A stretch of DNA of 64,000 bases from Bacteroidota bacterium (GTDB lineage: Bacteria; Bacteroidota; Bacteroidia; B-17B0; Aurantibacillaceae). Shown here piece by piece: positions 1 to 7,762 of this stretch (within the stretch, counting starts at the first letter, position 1; each line of letters starts with the position of its first letter). Location: the NCBI GenBank assembly GCA_030692515.1, contig JAUXZS010000029.1, forward strand, positions 124,001 through 188,000. Reading direction: 5' to 3'. The translations under genes were made by a program, and so were the position numbers. A model generated the notes under the pieces. That model was not told where the DNA came from and did no database searches. It was given only the letters and a program-made list of their open reading frames with translations.

Positions 1-83
1 CTTGCACCCCAATAACCTTTGGTTAAATTTAGGATTTTTTTTCTGCGAGCCCTGCTGGCTACGTGATTGACACTTCTTGGCAT
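1..83 (-). CDS. rplT: 50S ribosomal protein L20, N-terminal part (cut by window edge)
   Basis: Read on the minus strand from the ATG at 83-81, the first 27 codons begin [18 protein letters not shown] and continue NLTKGYWGA, the conserved N terminus of L20, which binds 23S rRNA early in large-subunit assembly. The rest lies outside the window. It follows rpmI on the same strand with a gap of about 120 bases, the usual rpmI-rplT order. That leader holds a short inverted repeat (GGTTAA/TTAACC, about 146-168). In other bacteria L20 or L35 represses its own operon, but nothing here proves it. Identification is firm. Confidence 0.93.
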   Translation of the reverse strand, partial: MPRSVNHVASRARRKKILNLTKGYWGA

Positions 84-202
84 TTTTTTTAATTTTTACT
101 TTGAATTTTAGTGCTCATCTAAGAGACTTTTTGACTAAAATTCGGGTTAAACATTTGTTTAATTAACCGATTTTTTTTCGATAATTTTTAAAGAGCTTTC
201 GC

Positions 203-397
203 TTAGATACACAACATGAACTTCACGTTCGGGGTATCGGCTTTACTTACTAGGCCACTCTTAGTTAAACCGCGTTTACGGTCTTTTTCCTTTTTAGTTA
301 AGATGTGACTTTTGAAAGCATGCTTTCTTTTAATCTTACCGCTTCCAGTCACACTAAAACGCTTCTTAGCGCTGGAATTAGTTTTCATTTTTGGCAT
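203..397 (-). CDS. rpmI: 50S ribosomal protein L35
   Basis: A 64-residue, very basic protein starting [14 protein letters not shown] with the L35 core ([17 protein letters not shown]) and ending in the NVKFMLC segment common in Bacteroidota. L35 is a small structural protein of the large ribosomal subunit. The length matches the family, and the ATG at 397-395 gives the canonical N terminus. rplT follows on the same strand. The usual upstream neighbour infC is absent: the gene before it is an exported BNR-repeat protein, and a good promoter motif lies just ahead of rpmI, so the pair is probably transcribed on its own. Confidence 0.95.
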   Translation of the reverse strand: MPKMKTNSSAKKRFSVTGSGKIKRKHAFKSHILTKKEKDRKRGLTKSGLVSKADTPNVKFMLCI

Positions 398-418
398 TTT
401 TTCTTTTTTTTAGGTTGG

Positions 419-450
419 CAAAGATATTGTTTTATTCGTTTTACGCAAAG
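419..450 (-). promoter_or_regulatory. Predicted Bacteroidota-type promoter of rpmI-rplT
   Basis: On the minus strand TTTGCG (444-449) stands 17 bases ahead of TATCTTTG (419-426), a full match to the TAnnTTTG -7 consensus. The start codon lies about 20 bases downstream. Motif match only; no transcription start is known. Confidence 0.6.
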
Positions 451-552
451 ATTTAGTGAGTTTATTTTGACTTTTCTTGCCCAAAAACCAAACTGGCTCT
501 ATAATTTACGGCAAATAAGCTCAAAGCTATTGTCATTTTAACATTATTCTAA

Positions 553-3500
553 TTACCTAGAGTAAACCGGTAATCTTCCATGAGTTGCTGGAATCTTAAG
601 GTTTTCAGCCTTTTTCTCGATAACATCTACCAATTTATCTAACTCAACTATTGAAGCATAAACAGTGCTAAACTCTGTTTTTGTATTAGCATATTTATCT
701 AACATGGTTTGCGTTGGACCCATTGATTGACTCCAGCTTCCTCCTACAACTCCCTCAACCGAGCCAATTAAACCCGGCAATGTCTCAAATTCACGTTTTG
801 CAAGACTTCTATCTCCATTTAAAACCAAATCAATTTGTTTTTCCTTTGCTTCAAATGTATTAATATCCACTAAAAGACTTACCGCATTTACATTCCCGTT
901 TAACGCGCCTTTTTTAATAAACTTTATTCTTTCTTTTAAGTGATCAAAATAATCAGAGGTTCCTAAAACAACTCTTCTAAATTCACCTATTTCCTTATTG
1001 AATGCAAGTAGCTTTTGTTGATCCGGCAATGGCAAAGTGGATTGATTTAAAGTAGAAATTGTAAAAGCAGTTTTTTCGACTAAATTTTCTACCGCTCCAT
1101 TATACACCTTATCTAATTTAATAAAATATTTTCCGGGTATTGCAACCGGCCCTTCATCCGCAGAATAATATGGATTTGATTCATCATGAGTATTAAAATT
1201 AATTGGCGATGTAACATCATAACGACCATTCCAAGTAAAACGAGATAAACCTTTTTTTGCAGGCAAATTAATTTTACGCACATCATTACCTTGCTCATCT
1301 GTAATTGTTGCTAAAACATAAGCCGCATCTTCATTATCCTCTAAACGAATACTATCTGCCGTTGGATAAAAAACATCTTTATTATTTTTGATATTCTCTT
1401 TTTCCTTATCGGTTCTTTTTTCTTTTAAAGTTTTATAATCGTCTTTAATATAATAAGAAATAGTTGCGCCTATAGGAGGATTTGGTGCAGTAAAAAAAGA
1501 TTCTCCTTGAAAAGATTTTCCTTTATGTCCGTATGGCGTAGATTGAAAAAACACCAAGCCATTTTTAATTGGAAAAATAACAGCCGACTTTTTCAAATCA
1601 TCTGCTTTAATATTTTGCAGCAATGTATAATCATCCAAAACAAAAAAGCCTCTTCCAAAAGACGCCAACACAATAGCATTTTCATCTTTTTGAATAGCAA
1701 TATCTTTAATGCAAACTGCCTCGGGTAAACCAGCAGTTAATTCAACCCAATTTTTACCGGCATCTAAACTAAAATAAAATCCAAACTCGGTACCACAAAA
1801 AATAAGCTCTGGATTTTTATGGTCTTCTGCGATACTATAAACCGCCGCGCTTACAGGAAGTGTTGTGCTAATGTTTGTCCATGTTTTTCCTTTATCGTTA
1901 CTTTTAATTAAATAAGGTTTAAAGTCTCCTTGTCTGTGATTATTAAAAACGGCATACACCACATTTTCATTATGCTCCGACGCTAATAAATAATTCACCA
2001 AAGGTTGCATTTTAAATCCACTCACATTAATTTGAGGAATGCCTGCAATGTTATCAATCTTTGTCCAACTTGTTCCACCATTATCGGTAACTTGAATTAA
2101 GCCATCATCGGTTCCTGCATAAATTAAATTTTCATTTTTAGGAGATTCTGTAAGTGCAGTAATATTTCCGAATAAAGAAGTAGAAGCGTTTTTTGCAACT
2201 GCATCCATACTCCAAACTTTTCCCATTATCGCTAATTTATTTCTATCAATTCCCCTTGATAAATCCGGACTAATCACCTTCCATGAGTTGCCTCTTTCAT
2301 CACTTCTAAAAACTTTGTTAGCAGCAAAATAAATTCGTTTGTTATCAAAATTACTTATCAGTATAGGTGCGTCCCAATTAAAACGATAAGCTGGCTCACC
2401 TTCTTTTTCAATGGGTTTAATGTCTACAATTTCTCCGTTCTTTTTATCGTAGCGAACTAATCCACCATATTGCCATTCGCTATAAATAATATTTGGTTCT
2501 TTTGGATCTACTCTACTTTGAAAACCATCTCCACCAACTGTAACAAACCAATCTGCGTTAATAATTCCACTACCACTCATTGTTCTGCTTGGCCCGCCTA
2601 GTGTATTATTGTCTTGTGTTCCTCCATAAATATTATAAAATGGTTTTGCATTATCTACACATACTCTATAAAATTGTGTTATTGGTAAATTAGCTTTGTA
2701 ATCCCAATTAGTTGCATTATCAAAACTCTCATACAATCCACCATCACATCCCATTAAAAAATGACCAGTATTTTTTGGATCAATCCATAAAGCATGATTA
2801 TCTACGTGCTTACTTTTTTCGCCCATTCCCTTAAATGTTTTACCACCGTCGGTAGTAACTTGAGCCCAAGTTTCCATTGAGTAAACTTTATTCACATCTT
2901 TTGGATCAGCAATTAATTCTTGATAATAATTTCCATCCGATGCGTGAGCACTCTGTTTTTCCCAACTTGCACCTCTATCTGTACTTTTGTAGAAACCTTT
3001 ATTTTCTTTTCCTTCAATCATGGCGTAAACCACGTCGGTATTTGCCGGAGAAACAGCTAAGGCAATTCTTCCTTTATCATCCGCAGGTATTCCATTCGTT
3101 AATTTATCCCAAGTAGCGCCTGAGTCAGTACTTTTATAAATAGCGCTTTCTGGTCCGCCGCTAATGTATGTCCACTCATGTCTGCGACGTTGATGCGCAG
3201 CTGCATACAAAATATTTGGATGATTAGGGTCAATATGCACTTCGTTAAAACCAGTATTATCGCTTACGTTTAAAACTTGTTTCCATGTTTTACCTCCGTC
3301 TGTTGTTTTGTAAATACCACGCTCGCCACCAGCACTCCAAACCGGACCATAAGCCGCAACATAAACAATATCAGAGTTAGTTGGGTCTATTGCAAAATTG
3401 CCAATATGTTCTGATTTTTTTAGACCAACATTCTTGAATGATTTTCCGCCATCTTCACTTTTATAAACACCATCACCATAACCAACGGCTCGCTGATTGT

Positions 3501-3882
3501 TGTTTTCGCCACTACCAACCCAAACAATATTTGTATTATTTTTATCGATAGCAATACAGCCAATAGAATAAACCCCTTGCCCATCAAAAATTGGTTCAAA
3601 AGTTACGCCGGCATTTTTGGTTTTAAAAACACCACCTGCTGCTGCAGCCACATACCATTCATTTTTATTTTTAGGATTAACGGCAATGTCAATTACTCTG
3701 CCTGAGGTAACCGCAGGACCAATATTACGAAATGATAAAGATGAGTATGTTGATGGATTTAAGAAAAGTGGTTTTTCTGGTTCTTTTTTCTCATCTCCTT
3801 TTTTTGGAGATTCTTTTTTTTGCGCAACAAAATTTGATGCTACTAAAGTAGCTGCTAAACATAAAATTTTAATTTTTCTCAT
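553..3882 (-). CDS. Exported sortilin/VPS10-like BNR-repeat protein
   Basis: 1109 residues with an N-terminal signal peptide (residues 1-20, ending ASNFVAQ) and a charged linker. The body opens with the SLSFRNIGPAVTSGR motif typical of the large bacterial BNR/sortilin-like family. At least nine Asp-box motifs (S/T-x-D-x-G-x-x-W/F) are visible near residues 140, 193, 250, 302, 345, 525, 600, 662 and 705, predicting one or two beta-propellers; the last 350 residues form a separate region. Relatives are often annotated as glycosyl hydrolase, but no catalytic residues can be assigned and the substrate is unknown. There is no clear T9SS C-terminal domain. Same strand as rpmI but 155 bases upstream of it and probably transcribed alone. 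Confidence 0.8.
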   Translation of the reverse strand: MRKIKILCLAATLVASNFVAQKKESPKKGDEKKEPEKPLFLNPSTYSSLSFRNIGPAVTSGRVIDIAVNPKNKNEWYVAAAAGGVFKTKNAGVTFEPIFDGQGVYSIGCIAIDKNNTNIVWVGSGENNNQRAVGYGDGVYKSEDGGKSFKNVGLKKSEHIGNFAIDPTNSDIVYVAAYGPVWSAGGERGIYKTTDGGKTWKQVLNVSDNTGFNEVHIDPNHPNILYAAAHQRRRHEWTYISGGPESAIYKSTDSGATWDKLTNGIPADDKGRIALAVSPANTDVVYAMIEGKENKGFYKSTDRGASWEKQSAHASDGNYYQELIADPKDVNKVYSMETWAQVTTDGGKTFKGMGEKSKHVDNHALWIDPKNTGHFLMGCDGGLYESFDNATNWDYKANLPITQFYRVCVDNAKPFYNIYGGTQDNNTLGGPSRTMSGSGIINADWFVTVGGDGFQSRVDPKEPNIIYSEWQYGGLVRYDKKNGEIVDIKPIEKEGEPAYRFNWDAPILISNFDNKRIYFAANKVFRSDERGNSWKVISPDLSRGIDRNKLAIMGKVWSMDAVAKNASTSLFGNITALTESPKNENLIYAGTDDGLIQVTDNGGTSWTKIDNIAGIPQINVSGFKMQPLVNYLLASEHNENVVYAVFNNHRQGDFKPYLIKSNDKGKTWTNISTTLPVSAAVYSIAEDHKNPELIFCGTEFGFYFSLDAGKNWVELTAGLPEAVCIKDIAIQKDENAIVLASFGRGFFVLDDYTLLQNIKADDLKKSAVIFPIKNGLVFFQSTPYGHKGKSFQGESFFTAPNPPIGATISYYIKDDYKTLKEKRTDKEKENIKNNKDVFYPTADSIRLEDNEDAAYVLATITDEQGNDVRKINLPAKKGLSRFTWNGRYDVTSPINFNTHDESNPYYSADEGPVAIPGKYFIKLDKVYNGAVENLVEKTAFTISTLNQSTLPLPDQQKLLAFNKEIGEFRRVVLGTSDYFDHLKERIKFIKKGALNGNVNAVSLLVDINTFEAKEKQIDLVLNGDRSLAKREFETLPGLIGSVEGVVGGSWSQSMGPTQTMLDKYANTKTEFSTVYASIVELDKLVDVIEKKAENLKIPATHGRLPVYSR

Positions 3883-4094
3883 CTTAAAATAATTAATAGG
3901 AAAACAAAACTAACATTTTAAGCCAGTTAAGCAAAACCGTTAAATTGAATGTAATCATTTAAATAACTCATTTTTAGAATATTAGATAGGTATTCGTGGG
4001 TATAATTAAATCAAAATTCACGCTAAAAGGGGGAGATAATTTTATTGAAACAAACAAAAATCAAGTGCATTTATTTTTTAGACTCTACTAAAAA

Positions 4095-4126
4095 TTTGTT
4101 TAGCCTAATAAAATTTAATATTTTTG
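4095..4126 (+). promoter_or_regulatory. Predicted mntR-mntH promoter with candidate metal-repressor operator
   Basis: TTTG (4095-4098) and TATTTTTG (4119-4126) are 20 bases apart, matching the Bacteroidota -33/-7 pattern. Between them is TTAGCCTAA (4100-4108), a small inverted repeat resembling the half sites of DtxR/MntR-family operators, well placed for autorepression. The -7 element ends three bases before the ATG, so the transcript would have little or no leader. The promoter is a motif match; the operator is an inference. Confidence 0.5.
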
Positions 4127-4129
4127 TGC

Positions 4130-4798
4130 ATGACAATTTCTCTTACAGAAGAAAATTACCTTAAAGCAATTTATACTTTAAGTCGCTTGGGGGATGAATC
4201 TGAAGTGACCACCAACGAAATTTCTAAACACCTTAAAAACAAAGCGGCTACTGTTACCGATATGCTTAAGCGTTTGGCTGAGAAAAAATTAATTAATTAC
4301 ATTCCCTACCAAGGAGTTAAATTAACGGAAAAAGGAAAACGCACTGCCATTAAAGTAGTTAGAAAACATCGCTTATGGGAAGTTTTTTTAGTGGATAAAT
4401 TAAATTTTAAATGGGATGAAGTGCATGAAATTGCAGAACAATTAGAACACATAAATAGTGATGAATTAATACAACGCTTGGATGTTTTTTTGGGGAAACC
4501 AAAGTTTGATCCTCATGGCGACCCAATCCCAGACGCTAACGGCCAATTAAATACCATAAAAGCTCTTCCATTAAATCAACGTAAATCAAAAGGCAATTTT
4601 ATTTTTGTTGGTGTTAACGAACATTCAAAATCTTTTTTACAACACCTTACCGGTATAGGTTTAAAAATAGGCGATTCGTTATTAATAGAAGAAATAAACG
4701 AGTTTGATAATTCTTTTAAAGTAAAAATAAATAAAACTAACAGTCAGTTTTTTAGTAATAAAGTAGCTTCTAATATTTTAGTTGAAATTAAAAAATGA
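4130..4798 (+). CDS. mntR: DtxR/MntR-family metal-dependent transcriptional repressor
   Basis: 222 residues starting MTISLTEENYLKAIYTLS, the usual N terminus of iron/manganese-dependent DtxR-family repressors. Order: winged helix (about 1-60), metal-binding and dimerisation region rich in His, Glu and Asp (about 61-140, including VVRKHRLWEVF and HEIAEQLEHI), and a C-terminal FeoA/SH3-like domain (about 145-222). The ATG at 4130 is chosen over an in-frame TTG two codons upstream because it gives the family N terminus. Its stop overlaps the start of the NRAMP gene (ATGA), so the two are translationally coupled. It most likely represses mntH, and itself, when Mn(II) is plentiful; regulation by Fe(II) cannot be excluded. 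Confidence 0.88.
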   Translation: MTISLTEENYLKAIYTLSRLGDESEVTTNEISKHLKNKAATVTDMLKRLAEKKLINYIPYQGVKLTEKGKRTAIKVVRKHRLWEVFLVDKLNFKWDEVHEIAEQLEHINSDELIQRLDVFLGKPKFDPHGDPIPDANGQLNTIKALPLNQRKSKGNFIFVGVNEHSKSFLQHLTGIGLKIGDSLLIEEINEFDNSFKVKINKTNSQFFSNKVASNILVEIKK

Positions 4799-6657
4799 GC
4801 AAGTCCTTAGAAGAAGTTAATGCAAGTGTAAACACAAACTCAGGCAGCCCAATAAAAAGGTTGCTTGCATTCTTGGGTCCTGCCTACATGATTAGCGTTG
4901 GTTATATGGACCCAGGCAATTGGGCAACCGACATTGCTGGCGGAAGTAAATTTGGCTATAGCTTATTATGGGTTTTAGTAATGAGTAATATTATTGCTTT
5001 ATTATTGCAGAGTCATTGTGTACGATTAGGAATTGTAAGTGGCAAAGACCTTGCTCAAGCATCTAGAGAAACTTACCCAAGATTTGTAAATTTATTTTTA
5101 TATGGCTTAGCAGAAATTGCCATTGCTGCTTGCGATTTAGCAGAGGTTATTGGAATGGCAATTGGTATACATTTATTATTCCCTAACATTAGTATTTTAG
5201 TTGGTGTTTGTATTACAGTAACCGATAGTTTTATTTTATTGTTTTTATTAAACAAAGGCATTAGAAAATTAGAAGCCTTTATTATTTGTCTCGTACTTTT
5301 AATTGGCGTTTCTTTTTTTATTCAACTCACCATTGCAAAACCCGAATTAGGAGAAATTGCAGGAGGCTTATTTCCATTCATACAAAACGACGAAGCCCTT
5401 TATATTGCTATAGGAATTATTGGTGCAACCGTTATGCCGCATAATTTATATTTGCACAGCTCCTTAGTTCAAACCCGAAAGTTTAAACGAAACCCCGTAG
5501 AAATAAAAAAAGCAATTCGTTTTAATATTATTGATAGCGCCATTGCATTAAACCTTGCCTTATTTGTGAACGCAGCTATTTTAATTTTAGCCGCCACCAC
5601 TTTTTTTAAAATGGGAAAATTTGATGTGGCCGAAATAGAAGATGCGCATCAATTGTTAGAACCCATGTTAGGAAGCACACTTGCTCCCATTTTATTTGCA
5701 GTAGCTTTAATTGCAGCCGGACAAAGCTCAACCATAACCGGCACATTAGCTGGACAAGTTGTAATGGAAGGTTATTTAAATTTACGTTTACAACCTTGGA
5801 TTAGAAGATTACTAACAAGATTAATTGCAATCATCCCTGCGTTTTTAACTATCTATTTTTTGGGAGATGGCGCGTCTGGAAGACTATTAATTTTAAGTCA
5901 GGTTATTTTAAGTTTACAATTAGGTTTTGCTGTTATTCCATTAATTCATTTTGTGAGTGATAAAAAGAAAATGGGTGAATTTGTAATTCCACTATGGCAA
6001 AAAATTCTTTCTTGGATAGCTGCTTTAATTATTATTTCGTTAAATGTAAAATTGGTGTTTAATGAGATTTCTGATTTAATCCTTAATGGTGAATCATCTT
6101 TACTTTTTAGCTTTACACTTGTGCCTATATGTATTTTTTGCATACTCATGCTTGTATATATTACTGTTGTGCCATTTATAACTAAAGAAAAAATTAATAA
6201 AAACTTAGGTTTTCATAACGAGTTATCGCCCTTAAAATTAGATTTTGCAACTAACATTAAACGCATTGCGGTGACTGTAGATTTTAGCGATAGCGATAAC
6301 AAAGCCATTAACAAAGCATTACAATTAGGAAATAAAAACTCTACCTTAATTTTAATTCATATTTTAGAAAGCACCAATGCCATGGTGTATGGCGAAAACT
6401 CATTTGATTTAGAGCGCGAAGAAGATTATCAAAAATTAAAAAAGTACCAGCAAGAATTACAAGAACAAAATATTACAACCGAAATACAATTAGGTTTTGG
6501 AATTCCAAAACAAGCAATACCCGAACTCATTATTAAAAATAATTGCGATATCATTATTATGGGAACGCACGGACACAGAACCATAAAAGATATTTTATTA
6601 GGAAGCACTATCGAAAGTGTAAGGCACGAAATTAAAATTCCTTTGGTGTTGGTGTAA
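4795..6657 (+). CDS. mntH: NRAMP-family Mn(II)/Fe(II) transporter fused to a universal stress protein domain
   Basis: 620 residues. The first 460 or so are an NRAMP proton-coupled divalent-metal importer with about 11 membrane helices. The TM1 metal-binding motif is MDPGNW (38-43) and the TM6 motif is MPHNLYLHSS (from residue 214). From about residue 489 to the end is a universal stress protein domain starting KRIAVTVDFS and ending with the nucleotide-binding pattern MGTHGHRTIKDILLGS. Such fusions are familiar in Bacteroidota; the Usp domain may sense nucleotides or modulate transport, but its role is not established. Co-transcribed with the repressor. The last 18 codons, from AGC at 6603, are repeated three times downstream (see the tandem array). 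Confidence 0.9.
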   Translation: MSKSLEEVNASVNTNSGSPIKRLLAFLGPAYMISVGYMDPGNWATDIAGGSKFGYSLLWVLVMSNIIALLLQSHCVRLGIVSGKDLAQASRETYPRFVNLFLYGLAEIAIAACDLAEVIGMAIGIHLLFPNISILVGVCITVTDSFILLFLLNKGIRKLEAFIICLVLLIGVSFFIQLTIAKPELGEIAGGLFPFIQNDEALYIAIGIIGATVMPHNLYLHSSLVQTRKFKRNPVEIKKAIRFNIIDSAIALNLALFVNAAILILAATTFFKMGKFDVAEIEDAHQLLEPMLGSTLAPILFAVALIAAGQSSTITGTLAGQVVMEGYLNLRLQPWIRRLLTRLIAIIPAFLTIYFLGDGASGRLLILSQVILSLQLGFAVIPLIHFVSDKKKMGEFVIPLWQKILSWIAALIIISLNVKLVFNEISDLILNGESSLLFSFTLVPICIFCILMLVYITVVPFITKEKINKNLGFHNELSPLKLDFATNIKRIAVTVDFSDSDNKAINKALQLGNKNSTLILIHILESTNAMVYGENSFDLEREEDYQKLKKYQQELQEQNITTEIQLGFGIPKQAIPELIIKNNCDIIIMGTHGHRTIKDILLGSTIESVRHEIKIPLVLV

Positions 6658-6666
6658 ATTGCAGTA

Positions 6667-6711
6667 AGACCTTCAAGGTCTTAACAAATTTCCGAGAGAC
6701 CTTGAAGGTCT
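6667..6711. terminator. Double AGACCTT(C/G)AAGGTCT hairpin after mntH
   Basis: AGACCTTCAAGGTCT (6667-6681) and its exact reverse complement (6697-6711) form a 15-bp stem with a 15-base loop; each arm is also nearly self-palindromic. Ten bases after the mntH stop it could end transcription, though no long U-tract follows. The same palindrome recurs at 7210-7254 in the third unit of the array and resembles dispersed intergenic repeats seen in other Bacteroidota. Confidence 0.55.
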
Positions 6712-6829
6712 GAAAAGATTGAGTGAATTAATTCTTTGACTAACAAAACCCAATGTCGTGCTGACGAAGGAAGCATCTATTGTATAGATACCAAATAATA
6801 AACCCAGAAAATCTTTATTAGCTAAATTT

Positions 6830-6906
6830 CGTCATTGCGAGGCTTTTTTGCCGAAGCAATCTCATACTTAGAGTTGTTTGAGATTGCTTCGTTCCTCGCA
6901 ATGACG
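6830..6906. repeat. REP-like 77-base hairpin, copy 1
   Basis: Outer arms CGTCATTGCGAGG (6830-6842) and CCTCGCAATGACG (6894-6906) pair over 13 bp. Inner arms GAAGCAATCTCA and TGAGATTGCTTC pair over 12 bp around a short loop. The sequence matches the style of dispersed extragenic palindromes (TCATTGCGAGG...GAAGCAATC) known from several phyla. It sits at the end of the first array unit. Confidence 0.85.
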
Positions 6907-7058
6907 CAAAAGCAGAAAGCACCACCGAAAGTGTAAGGCACGAAATTAAAATTCCTTTGGTGTTGGTTTAACACATTTTCATGTCATGCTGACGAAGGAA
7001 GCATCTAAATTAGAGATATAAAAAGACAATCATAAAAAAATTGATTTAATAAAAAGTT

Positions 7059-7135
7059 CGTCATTGCGAGGCTTTTTTGCCGAAGCAATCTCATACTTAG
7101 AGTTGTTTGAGATTGCTTCGTTCCTCGCAATGACG
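7059..7135. repeat. REP-like 77-base hairpin, copy 2
   Basis: Same sequence and length as the copy at 6830, at the end of the shorter second unit, whose middle part differs. Both outer and inner arms are conserved. Confidence 0.85.
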
Positions 7136-7209
7136 CAAAAGCAGAAAGCACCATCGAAAGTGTAAGACACGAAATTAAAATTCCTTTGGTGTTGGTTTAA
7201 ATTGCAGTA

Positions 7210-7254
7210 AGACCTTCAAGGTCTTAACAAATTTCCGAGAGACCTTGAAGGTCT
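7210..7254. repeat. Double AGACCTT(C/G)AAGGTCT hairpin, second copy
   Basis: Arms at 7210-7224 and 7240-7254 repeat the hairpin that follows mntH, with identical spacing, directly after the third copy of the gene tail. Confidence 0.8.
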
Positions 7255-7372
7255 GAATAGATTGAGCGAATTAATTCTCTGACCAACAAAACCCATTATC
7301 GTGCTGACGAAGGAAACATCTGTCGTATATATACCAAATAATAAACCCAGAAAATCTTTATTAGCTAAATTT

Positions 7373-7449
7373 CGTCATTGCGAGGCTTTTTTGCCGAAGC
7401 AATCTCATACTTAGAGTTGTTTGAGATTGCTTCGTTCCTCGCAATGACG
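7373..7449. repeat. REP-like 77-base hairpin, copy 3
   Basis: Third copy of the hairpin, closing the third unit; it is followed by the fourth and last copy of the mntH tail. Confidence 0.85.
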
Positions 7450-7535
7450 CAAAAACAGAAAGCACCATTGAAAGTGTAAGACACGAAATTAAAATTCCTT
7501 TGGTGTTAGTGTAGAATGGTCTTCTCGCAAGCAAA

Positions 7536-7695
7536 TGTCACATCGAGTAGAAAATTCTGTCTCTTTGAAAGCTTGCAAACAAGCCGGCTCAAATGTAAAC
7601 AATACATTTTCCCTGTATCGAGATGCTGAGAGCTTCATTGCGTTCTCGATACAATTTTTCGCAAGAGGCAAAGCGAAAAATCACTCGAACTGACA
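7536..7695. mobile_element. Small MITE-like element bounded by imperfect inverted repeats
   Basis: TGTCACATCGAGT (7536-7548) and ACTCGAACTGACA (7683-7695) are inverted repeats matching at 11 of 13 positions. Inside are two perfect stems: TGTATCGAGA/TCTCGATACA (7614-7623 and 7644-7653) and ATTTTTCGC/GCGAAAAAT (7654-7662 and 7673-7681). No transposase and no believable ORF is present, and no target-site duplication is obvious. It could be a non-autonomous element or a compound extragenic repeat. The remaining bases up to 7762 hold nothing recognisable. Confidence 0.5.
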
Positions 7696-7762
7696 TGCCC
7701 TGATGTCTTACTGAACGTTTAAGAGGGGTTCGATAAGAACCAAAAACAGTAGTAGAAATACG

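Larger units (their letters stand above)
6602..7515. repeat. Tandem array containing four copies of the mntH 3' coding end
   Basis: A segment of about 57 bases encoding the transporter's last residues plus stop (S-T-I-E-S-V-R-H-E-I-K-I-P-L-V-L-V-stop) occurs in the gene (6602-6657) and again at about 6917-6970, 7146-7199 and 7460-7513. Unit lengths are 315, 229 and 314 bases. Units 1 and 3 are near-identical throughout; unit 2 has a different middle. Every unit ends with the same 77-base hairpin. Differences between tail copies are mostly synonymous (AGG/AGA, GTG/GTT, ATC/ATT, TAA/TAG), with one Ile-to-Thr change in the copy at 6917. Each copy keeps the frame and a stop codon. No ORF with its own start is convincing here. 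Confidence 0.88.

Noticed and set aside
6830-7449. CRISPR array suggested by three regularly spaced repeats
   Set aside because: Repeats are 77 bases, long palindromes, with spacers that are themselves homologous and include coding tails; no cas genes.
7489-7671. 60-codon open frame on the minus strand in the repeat region after mntH
   Set aside because: It lies across the last tail copy and the MITE-like stems, with no family features and no start context.
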